DNA of 8,156 nucleotides. Source: an uncultured Clostridia bacterium. Lineage in GTDB: Bacteria > Bacillota > Clostridia > RUG12999. Location: NCBI GenBank assembly GCA_938005345.1, contig CALLNG010000585.1, positions 1-8,156 on the forward strand. Reading direction: 5' to 3'. The notes beneath the pieces are model-generated. The model saw only the letters and a list, made by a program, of their open reading frames with translations, did not search any database and was not told where the DNA came from. The position numbers were made by a program, and so were the translations under genes. Positions 1-6,684 of this stretch are shown piece by piece. Numbering within the stretch: position 1 is the stretch's first letter; every line of letters begins with the position of its first letter.

Positions 1-1588
1 CTTCAATCAGCTTCCCTGTAATCATTTTGACCTGCGCGTTGCCAAATCCGCCTTTAAGCCCGGCCTGGGCAATGTACCCATATAACATAGCGGAGGTAGT
101 TTCTTTGGTGTTTGCCACCTGTCCGCGGTAATCCAAATAGGCGGTGACGGTGCCGCCAACTTCCACGCTGCCGAGCACACTTTGCGGCGCGTCATAATAA
201 ACGCCGCCAATGGTCATACCGTCGTCTGTGATTTCATCTATGGTACCTTCCGCCTTGTCGCGGCAAACCACAAGTTTGTATAAGGACTTGTATTCGTCCA
301 CTGTGACGCTGATGATATCATCCGCCTGAATGTCGCTGACTTCCATTGCCTGGCCATCTTTATTCCAAATCCGGTACTTGACGTCTTTGTTTTCTTTATC
401 TACATAAATGAGGCGGCTGCTATCCAGTTCCGATCCCGGCATGAGATAAACCATGTTGCCCTGCACTTCCTCCACCTGGACGTTTTGATATTCGTCAATA
501 ATCACCACATCCGCTGCTTCGTCGCCTGTGTTGTCAATTAAGGTCATGCTGCCCTTGTCAAAGTTTAAGGAATCCTCTGTATACATCTTAATTAAAATGC
601 CATTTTTGACAATTTTGGGCTGTGCAGATATGTCAAAGCGTTCTTCCTGGTCCTCCTCTCCAAAATAGCGGACCTGGGATAGGGAAATACTTTTAATGTC
701 CTCTTCCTGCACGGTCACAACTGCGTTGTTGCGGGTAGGTTTCACGCTGATGAGCGTATATTTGTCATCGCTGCCCTGCACGGCATAAAAATCCACTTCC
801 TGGCCCAGCAACGCCGCCGCGTTGGTGGTGCCCACACGGTAGATGATGCCGTCAATCATGACCTCATCATCCTTCATGTTATTCACCGGAACATCCAGCC
901 ACGTGTCCACATTTGCGGATATGATACCTTTTGATTTATAGGTTGTTTCATCCGCTGTTGCCAGCATATGCCGCCCGCGGATGGTTTCCCCGTCCGCAAT
1001 TTCATAAATCATTTGTCCATTTTGCGCCGACTGCACCATCAAATCCACATCCAGCGCGTTGTACAGCAATTCGACCAAATCACCGCGGCAAAATGCTTGC
1101 TCCGTATGAATGTTCTTCAGCAGTCCGTTTTGCGCTGCCACCAGCATATGCCCGGTGGGATAGCCGCCCTGGCTGTTGGCCACCGCGCCGTATCCCAGCG
1201 AAACCACCACGGTCTTGACCGCCTCCTCCAGGCTCACCGGGTCATCCGGCCCAAACAGTCCGTTGCCATAGCCGTTCATCAGATTCATGTGCACAGTGAA
1301 GCTGATAGCCTTGGCATACCACGCTTCTGCCGCCACATCGGAAAACTGCTGCTGAAAATCTGCCATTTGCGCCGCTTCGTCCAATTTCAAAAACTTCAGC
1401 AAAGCAGTTGCAAATTCCGCACGGGTCAACTGTTTATCCAGGGCATAATCTCCATTTTCGTCTCCCTGAATGATACCCAGAGAGGTAATGTCAAACAAGG
1501 CTTTTTCGGTTGCCGCATGCGCAAAGCCTCCCATCGAAAGCGTCAAGCAAACGGCCAGTACCATCACAATCCATTTTTTGTGTTTCAT
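1..1588 (-). CDS. SLH-domain surface protein, N-terminal anchors (3' end cut by window edge)
   Basis: Read directly from the sequence: 529 uninterrupted codons from an ATG at 1588-1586 to the left edge, no stop reached. A Sec signal peptide (Lys-rich start, hydrophobic core, cleavage probably after A23-H24-A25) marks it as exported. Three SLH repeats follow at about residues 32-68, 82-130 and 147-182. The first has the canonical TRAE motif (T55-E58); the second and third have degenerate versions (SLEE at 119-122, CRGD at 167-170). SLH trimers in this family bind secondary cell-wall polymer, so the protein is likely held on the wall. Residues 190-529 are beta-rich with no enzyme motif I recognise; two segments (about 219-283 and 447-498) resemble each other, with a D-x-x-x-I-x-G-x-x-Y core. 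The start follows the previous stop by 18 bases, and a GGGAG-type ribosome site lies in the gap, so it is probably co-translated with the gene before it. It could be an S-layer subunit or a wall-bound adhesin; the sequence does not decide. Confidence 0.9.
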   Translation of the reverse strand, partial: MKHKKWIVMVLAVCLTLSMGGFAHAATEKALFDITSLGIIQGDENGDYALDKQLTRAEFATALLKFLKLDEAAQMADFQQQFSDVAAEAWYAKAISFTVHMNLMNGYGNGLFGPDDPVSLEEAVKTVVVSLGYGAVANSQGGYPTGHMLVAAQNGLLKNIHTEQAFCRGDLVELLYNALDVDLMVQSAQNGQMIYEIADGETIRGRHMLATADETTYKSKGIISANVDTWLDVPVNNMKDDEVMIDGIIYRVGTTNAAALLGQEVDFYAVQGSDDKYTLISVKPTRNNAVVTVQEEDIKSISLSQVRYFGEEDQEERFDISAQPKIVKNGILIKMYTEDSLNFDKGSMTLIDNTGDEAADVVIIDEYQNVQVEEVQGNMVYLMPGSELDSSRLIYVDKENKDVKYRIWNKDGQAMEVSDIQADDIISVTVDEYKSLYKLVVCRDKAEGTIDEITDDGMTIGGVYYDAPQSVLGSVEVGGTVTAYLDYRGQVANTKETTSAMLYGYIAQAGLKGGFGNAQVKMITGKLIE

Positions 1589-1606
1589 CCTTTTCTCTCT
1601 CCCTTT

Positions 1607-4600
1607 TTACAAAATCGTCATCAACCGGTAAAGGACCACTGCCGCCTGCTCCCGTAATAATCCGTTTTGCGGCAGAAATTCTCCTGTTTCATATCCCTGT
1701 ACCAACCCCAGTGATACAGCCTGGGCTACGCTTTGCTGTGCCCAAGCGCTGATAGCCGCAGCGTCTGTAAATGCCAGCGCACTTTCTGCCGGCGCAGCTT
1801 TGCCGCTTTCAATATAGGCTTGCATCAAAACTTTCGCCATTTCCTCGCGCGTGATGGACGCTTCCGGCCGGAATTGTCCGCCATCGCCCTGCATCAGGCC
1901 TGCTGCCGCTACCGCCGCTACATCCTGGGCGTACCAGGCTTCCGGCGGCACATCCTGGAACGCAGTAACGCCGCTGCCCGCTGGCAAATTCAGCAAGCGA
2001 TTCAGCATGCTGGCAAATTCCGCGCGTGTTACTTGCTTCAGCAGGTGCAGCGATGTGCCGTCGCCTTTCAAAATACCGCGGTCCACCATTTCTGCCAATT
2101 CCGTTTCTGCCCAATGTCCCTTTAGTTCTTCTTTGACGGATTCTTGTGGCTGGCTGGTTGGCTGCGGTTGTTCATCCGTGTCGTTTACAATGGGAACTTC
2201 CATACCAATACCTCCCATGTTACCGGAAGAGGCGCTGCCGCCTCCCCCTCCACCGCCGCCGGAGGAACCGCCGGAAGAGCTGCCGCCCGTTCCGGTTACT
2301 TCAATTTGATAGCCCTGTTGCACGCTTGCTCCCCCATAAGATGCGTCTACCCGAATGCTTGCAACCTGGGTAATCCGCCCCGGTGTAGCGGACGCCACAT
2401 AGACGTCCCCGCTTTGAGTCAGGTTCAAAAGCTGCGTGTTCCCGCTGGTCCATACCAGTTTTGATCCATATTTTCCCGTAGCGGGCAGCTGCAATGTGCC
2501 ATCTGTCCGTTCCGGCAATTCGATTGCCGCCAGGTCGCCTTCTAGAATCTGCTGCGCAGTTGGCTGGTAGGAAGCCGTCACCTCCGCCAGGCCCGTACTG
2601 CCGCTTTCAAAGGCCTCTATTTGAATTTTCAGCTCCGTCGTCTCCCGCAGCGCACAAGCCAATTCCAGTTCGCCGCCAATTTCTGTACCGCTGGCAATTT
2701 CTTCATATGTCCCATCCGCCTTTTTCGCCTGGACACAGAACTGCGTAATTTTTCCAGAGCTCTTGGGCGCTTCAAACAGCATGAGATGTGATACCGTTGT
2801 GCTCTGCGGTAATGTGATAGTAATTTCATAGGGGTTTGTACTTCTGGTCATATAAGCCGTGTCCAAATTCTCGTCCAACAGCTGCTCAACACTGCCTGTG
2901 CTTGTCGCTTTCCCTGTGGTCTCCAACTGCGCGCCGTGCAGCAAATTTTCCCCACCAAACAAAATACGAAACGTTTTGGTAAATGTGCTATTTGCAAACG
3001 CAGCCGATACTTGCAGCGTGATAATTTCATCATATGATGTGTCCACTTTGCCCGTTTCCGGATTCAAAGCCTGCGCATTGCTGCTCTGCCAAACAGCTGG
3101 CGCTCCCAGCAGCGTCTGCGGCAAGCTGAGATCTTTTGTTACCCGCATGGGTTTTTCTTGTGACACCTTTGTGAAATCAAACTGATCCTCTAGCAATCCT
3201 ACTGTAATATTGGGACTCATTTTTAACTGCATTTGGTGAATTGTTAGGCTTCCTCCTTCTCCCTGTGCCGTAATTTGGGCTAGCGAAGTGATACTATTTA
3301 TCCCTTTAACATCGTTTAATATGGTCTGCCATCCTGCGCCGCTATCCACCAGAACATCCATGATGTCCGCCGTTGGGTTAATTTCAAACCGGAAATTCAC
3401 CTCTGCGCCATCTACTGGATAGTTCCCATTTACGCGCCACAGCCGCATGGGCGATCCGTAGGCAATGCTATAAGTGCCACCAGAAAACTGAACCTGGGTA
3501 AACGGCGCGGCCTCCTGCCCTAAATCAATGGTCATGTTTTGTGCAGCTTGTGCGGAAAGCCGCATTTCCACGGCAATAGGGTATTGCAACTTATATCCGC
3601 TCAATTGCTGCAAATCCCACAAAATCGGTTCGGTTTGTACGGTTGCGCCGCCTTCCGGCAGTACCTCAAGCACTGGCACATCGTCTGCCGCAGCTTTGAC
3701 GGTCAGCACAAATGACACCTCCACCGGCGGAACGTCTTCCAGTCCTTGAATTGCCGCCTGGGCTGTGATGGTCACTTGCGTATCCTCCGTTTGGCGCACC
3801 ACTTCTCCAGTATCCATATTGATAACATCTGGATTACCGCTTATCCAAGTTACGTCTGCCGTCAAGCCACCCGATGTTATGGTTCTCGGTGGCTGATTTA
3901 GATTCCCTGCTACTGCTGCAGCCGGCTGCTCTGTCAACAAGGACAGTGTCAGCGCTTCAGAAAACCGGTAATATTGATAATAGTCGCCCGCTTGGTCAGT
4001 ACAGTAAACCTCTATTTCCCAAATGGTGGGATCATCTTTATAGGTATATATCTCCAGCTTCACATACCGGACGCACACCACCGCAAAATCAAATGTGTTA
4101 TTGGCGCTGGTTGCGGGAAGCGTCCCGCTTTTGATGTCCGTCCAGTCCTCTCCGTTCACGGAACCTTCAATTTTGTATTCTTGTATACGCGGTGACATTT
4201 CATATAACTTGATTTGGTTAATTGGTTTTACTGCGCCCAAATCCACTTGCAGCCATCGTACATCCGGCTCCTCCGTACCCGGCGCAGAGGCCCAGCGGGT
4301 GCTCATGTCTCCATCAAACGCCAGTTCCGGCGAATAGGAGCCGTATTGGGCCGGGCCGCCCATTGCAGTGTGCCCTTTAGCCAAATTTTCTGTGCTAGGC
4401 GCCATTGCTACTTCGCCGTAGGTTACGCCAATTTCATAAAAAGAGGGCTCCTTGGTGCATTCCAACATGTTAAAGCGGACATACCGCGCCTCGGATTCCT
4501 TAAATGCAATCTCACTGCCCAGCGTTTTTCCTTCCGCCACCGTGTCCCACACCAGGCCATCCGTAGAAACCTCTACGGAATACGCTGTGACACGGGTTTC

Positions 4601-4876
4601 ATATTGCTCAAACGTCATTTTATTGATGGTGCGCACCTGTTGCAAGTCCACCTGAATCCAGTATTCCGACTGGTCCGCTTTAGATGCCCAGCGCGTGCCC
4701 TTTGCGTCTCCGTCAAACGCTTTGGCTGGCCCCCACTGCGAATCGCTGTCCGCATAGATACTGCTAGCAGTCGCAGGTTTGCCGAGTGCATAGTTTTCCT
4801 CCGCCGCTTGGATTGGCAGGCAAAACAGCCCTATTAGAAACGCGGCGCACATCAGCCAACTGATTCCCTTTTTCAT
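1607..4876 (-). CDS. SLH-anchored multi-discoidin (F5/8 type C) surface protein
   Basis: A complete 1089-residue exported protein that probably binds glycans at the cell surface. Residues 1-25 are a Sec signal peptide. Discoidin (CBM32-like) domain 1 spans about 28-155 and domain 2 about 163-293; both carry the AFDGD...TRWAS signature (53-65 and 186-196), a W-(I/L)-Q-V-D-L strand and a closing RYV strand. Residues 305-395 look like an atrophied bacterial Ig domain (TWISGNPDVI). Residues 400-556 form a jelly-roll-like beta region I cannot assign. A second Ig-like unit (560-641), a degenerate third discoidin-like unit (643-770) and a third Ig-like unit (772-862) follow. A Gly/Ser linker (863-890) and a Pro/Gln/Glu-rich stretch lead to three SLH repeats (917-1085) with TRAE (950-953), TREE (1009-1012) and a degenerate LREQ (1074-1077). 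No catalytic domain is visible. The ATG is set by an aGGGAGGaac ribosome site seven bases upstream. It sits between a lipoprotein receptor and another SLH protein in one operon. The ligand is not predictable from this sequence. Confidence 0.93.
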   Translation of the reverse strand: MKKGISWLMCAAFLIGLFCLPIQAAEENYALGKPATASSIYADSDSQWGPAKAFDGDAKGTRWASKADQSEYWIQVDLQQVRTINKMTFEQYETRVTAYSVEVSTDGLVWDTVAEGKTLGSEIAFKESEARYVRFNMLECTKEPSFYEIGVTYGEVAMAPSTENLAKGHTAMGGPAQYGSYSPELAFDGDMSTRWASAPGTEEPDVRWLQVDLGAVKPINQIKLYEMSPRIQEYKIEGSVNGEDWTDIKSGTLPATSANNTFDFAVVCVRYVKLEIYTYKDDPTIWEIEVYCTDQAGDYYQYYRFSEALTLSLLTEQPAAAVAGNLNQPPRTITSGGLTADVTWISGNPDVINMDTGEVVRQTEDTQVTITAQAAIQGLEDVPPVEVSFVLTVKAAADDVPVLEVLPEGGATVQTEPILWDLQQLSGYKLQYPIAVEMRLSAQAAQNMTIDLGQEAAPFTQVQFSGGTYSIAYGSPMRLWRVNGNYPVDGAEVNFRFEINPTADIMDVLVDSGAGWQTILNDVKGINSITSLAQITAQGEGGSLTIHQMQLKMSPNITVGLLEDQFDFTKVSQEKPMRVTKDLSLPQTLLGAPAVWQSSNAQALNPETGKVDTSYDEIITLQVSAAFANSTFTKTFRILFGGENLLHGAQLETTGKATSTGSVEQLLDENLDTAYMTRSTNPYEITITLPQSTTVSHLMLFEAPKSSGKITQFCVQAKKADGTYEEIASGTEIGGELELACALRETTELKIQIEAFESGSTGLAEVTASYQPTAQQILEGDLAAIELPERTDGTLQLPATGKYGSKLVWTSGNTQLLNLTQSGDVYVASATPGRITQVASIRVDASYGGASVQQGYQIEVTGTGGSSSGGSSGGGGGGGGSASSGNMGGIGMEVPIVNDTDEQPQPTSQPQESVKEELKGHWAETELAEMVDRGILKGDGTSLHLLKQVTRAEFASMLNRLLNLPAGSGVTAFQDVPPEAWYAQDVAAVAAAGLMQGDGGQFRPEASITREEMAKVLMQAYIESGKAAPAESALAFTDAAAISAWAQQSVAQAVSLGLVQGYETGEFLPQNGLLREQAAVVLYRLMTIL
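2219..2296 (-). repeat. Low-complexity Gly/Ser linker tract inside the discoidin-SLH gene
   Basis: This stretch encodes residues 861-886 of the protein, almost only Gly and Ser, with eight consecutive Gly at its core. It separates the beta-domain stalk from the wall-binding SLH repeats and is best read as a flexible hinge. The G+C-rich, repetitive DNA could vary in length between strains. Confidence 0.75.
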
Positions 4877-4903
4877 CGTAGTTCCTCCCTTACTTGTTGT
4901 ATT

Positions 4904-6499
4904 CTATTGATTTTCTTCCAGCATGGTTTGGTAAATTTCCATATACCGTGCAAGTCCTATCTCCTCCAGCCGCTCCACATAAGCATCCCAGTCGGTATCC
5001 AGCGATTTTTCCCCGCTGACAAACGCCACCATGGCCTGTTTCACTTCACTGTTAATTTGCAGACGCAGCTGCGTAAATTCACTATATTGATCCGGTGCCA
5101 AAAAAGAATCGCGGATGTAATGGTCTACGGCATAGGGTTCATAATTTTGTTTGGTCGCCTGGTACAAATCCTGCTCTGTTTGTTCCCCCGCCGGATCCAC
5201 CATCATGCCTTGGCGAATCCGTTCATCCATGTAGTACACACCCAAATTCATCCAACTTTTGTTCTGCATCACGCCAAATGGCTGTAGCCGTGCCCAAACC
5301 GCCTGGTTACCATCCAATCCCGTTTCGCCCGGTTTTGCATAACGCCAGCCTTCTCCTTCCATGCCATTTTGAGAGGTGAATGTTCCCTCTTCCGAATAGA
5401 ACCAGTCAATCCATTGAATGGCCAGTCCCGGCTCTTTGCAGGCGCTGGTGATGTTGATATCCCAGCCGGATGCTTTGTTATTATAAAACGGTGTTTGTCT
5501 AAGTCCAGTTGGCCCCGTAAGAGGAGGAATCGCAGTATATTCCCGGTAACGTTCGCTGCTCGCCACATCGCAAAAGATACCGTACCACATAGCTGGCACT
5601 GCGCCAACAGTGGATTCATCCCCCTGTTCTACCATTTTTTGCAGCCGTTTTCTATCCAAAATCAAGCTGTCTTTGTACAGCAACCCTTCGCTGTACAGCC
5701 GGTGCAAATATCGAAGGCCCTCCCGGTAAGCCAGTTGGTTTGCCGTAAATACCGCCGTTCCGTCCTGCTGCATCACCCGGTGGTCATCATTGTAGAGAAA
5801 GGCGTTGAGTAAATAATCGTCATAGCCGTTGGCCCCCAGTTCTCCAGTTGCCGCCAGAGGCGCCTCATCCTGCAAGCCGTTGCCATTGGGGTCGCGGTCC
5901 CGGAAGGCAACCAGCATTTGGTAAAATTCCTCTGTTGTCTGCGGAATGTCCAGCCCTAAATTGTCCAGCCATGTTTGATTGACCCACATTTTGGATGGAT
6001 ATTTGCTATGGTATACTTCATTGACAATCGGCAGACCATAGATTTTTCCCTCCGGCGTGGTGATGCTCTTGCGGATATCCTCCCGCGCCTGCAAAATTTG
6101 TTTCAGATAGATGGTCTGTTCCTCTATCAAAGGCTTTAAATCCAGCAAGATTCCCTGCTCACCATACACCATTTGCTCCGATTTGCTGACATAGCAGTTC
6201 ATAATAATATCCGGGTAATCCCCTGAAGCAAACATCAGATTGATTGCCTGCGTCTGGTTTCCCGATGCAATTTGCCATTCGATATGTACACCCGTTTGCT
6301 GCTCATACCAAAGCGTAAACGCATTGGTTTCCAAATCTTCCACATACTGTGGTTTGGGGACATAAACAGATAGCGTGGCCGGTTCCTCTGTCAGTGGCCT
6401 GGCGCTTTGCTGCCCTTTTTCCTCCCCGGTTGCCTGGCAGGCAGTTAGAATCGCAGCTAGCAACAATGCGGAAACAATTTCTTTGACCGTTTTTTTCAT
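4904..6499 (-). CDS. LplA-type lipoprotein extracellular solute-binding protein of a carbohydrate ABC importer
   Basis: A complete 531-residue lipoprotein. The signal peptide ends in a lipobox L18-T19-A20-C21, so the mature protein should be tethered by a lipid on C21 to the outer face of the membrane. The rest follows the LplA/YtcQ-like family 1 solute-binding pattern: an N-terminal lobe with ASGDYPDI (91-98) and a GKIYGLP segment (151-157), a Ca-loop-like DPNGNGLQDEAPL (203-215), the later WIDWFYSEEG (363-372) and NGMEGEGW (378-385) segments, and a C-terminal helix with SLDTDWDAYVERLEEIGL (499-516). Length is normal for this family. Known members deliver oligosaccharides to an LplB/LplC-type permease pair; the exact sugar cannot be read here. 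The start is fixed by an AGGAGGAG ribosome site at 6513-6506. It is the first gene after the promoter region and precedes the discoidin-SLH gene by 27 bases. Oddity: neither permease gene is next to it in this window. Confidence 0.93.
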   Translation of the reverse strand: MKKTVKEIVSALLLAAILTACQATGEEKGQQSARPLTEEPATLSVYVPKPQYVEDLETNAFTLWYEQQTGVHIEWQIASGNQTQAINLMFASGDYPDIIMNCYVSKSEQMVYGEQGILLDLKPLIEEQTIYLKQILQAREDIRKSITTPEGKIYGLPIVNEVYHSKYPSKMWVNQTWLDNLGLDIPQTTEEFYQMLVAFRDRDPNGNGLQDEAPLAATGELGANGYDDYLLNAFLYNDDHRVMQQDGTAVFTANQLAYREGLRYLHRLYSEGLLYKDSLILDRKRLQKMVEQGDESTVGAVPAMWYGIFCDVASSERYREYTAIPPLTGPTGLRQTPFYNNKASGWDINITSACKEPGLAIQWIDWFYSEEGTFTSQNGMEGEGWRYAKPGETGLDGNQAVWARLQPFGVMQNKSWMNLGVYYMDERIRQGMMVDPAGEQTEQDLYQATKQNYEPYAVDHYIRDSFLAPDQYSEFTQLRLQINSEVKQAMVAFVSGEKSLDTDWDAYVERLEEIGLARYMEIYQTMLEENQ

Positions 6500-6526
6500 G
6501 GTTTTCTCCTCCTAGTGTTCAGTCTT

Positions 6527-6555
6527 ATCATAACGGATTTGCGGCAAAACTACAA
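6527..6555 (-). promoter_or_regulatory. Candidate sigma-A promoter of the solute-binding/surface-protein operon
   Basis: On the minus strand a TATGAT -10 box (6532-6527; five of six consensus bases) lies 17 bases after TTGTAG (6555-6550), a weak -35 box matching only the TTG half. Transcription would start near 6520, leaving a leader of about 20 bases that contains the ribosome site. It lies downstream of the regulator's terminator, as needed to start the operon. A weak -35 fits an activator-dependent promoter. The -10 is the stronger part of the call. Confidence 0.6.
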
Positions 6556-6558
6556 GAA

Positions 6559-6585
6559 ACAAATCTTTCAAAAACCGTACAAATC
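6559..6585 (-). promoter_or_regulatory. Candidate activator site: GATTTGT direct repeat, 20-bp period
   Basis: The heptamer GATTTGT occurs twice on the minus strand, at 6585-6579 and 6565-6559, exactly 20 bases apart, close to two helical turns. The nearer copy ends three bases from the proposed -35 box. AraC-family proteins commonly bind direct half-sites about 21 bp apart in this position, and such a regulator is encoded immediately upstream. A third related copy lies inverted between the -35 and -10 boxes (GGATTTGCGG on the plus strand, 6535-6544). A T-rich region can give short repeats by chance. Confidence 0.35.
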
Positions 6586-6604
6586 CCCATTTTTTTGAAT
6601 ATGC

Positions 6605-6668
6605 AAAAAAAGACCTGCAATGTTCAAAATGCGCTCTAGATAGGCATTTTAAGCACTTCAGGCCTTTT
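6605..6668 (-). terminator. Intrinsic terminator of the AraC-family regulator gene
   Basis: The minus-strand arms are 6668-6645 and 6631-6608. They pair over about 24 positions with a few G-U wobbles and two mismatches around an unpaired loop of 11-13 bases. The strongest blocks are AAAATG with CATTTT at the top and CCTG with CAGG near the base. The 3' arm runs into seven T residues (6611-6605), the usual U-tract. It starts 17 bases after the regulator's TAG. On the plus strand only four T follow, and no plus-strand gene ends here, so it should act for the minus strand. Confidence 0.85.
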
Positions 6669-6684
6669 CCCCGTTGAAACTTAC

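Noticed and set aside
968..1657. Plus-strand open frame of 229 codons, and similar plus-strand frames such as 4214-4837 and 5369-5812
   Set aside because: They lie antisense to well-supported genes, have no recognisable domains and are rich in residues expected from reversed codons. They are shadows of the minus-strand genes.
1809..2114. A 101-codon minus-strand frame inside the SLH region
   Set aside because: It overlaps the discoidin-SLH gene in another frame. The SLH frame has clear family motifs and continues to a natural stop, so there is no sign of a frameshift or nested gene.
4877..4903. Possible terminator or promoter between the receptor and discoidin genes
   Set aside because: Only 27 bases, with no hairpin or U-tract; it holds just the ribosome site of the next gene. 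The 18-base gap at 1589-1606 is the same.
6500..6684. Riboswitch or small RNA in the intergenic gap
   Set aside because: The only strong secondary structure is the terminator directly after the regulator's stop. The predicted operon leader is about 20 bases, too short for a riboswitch.
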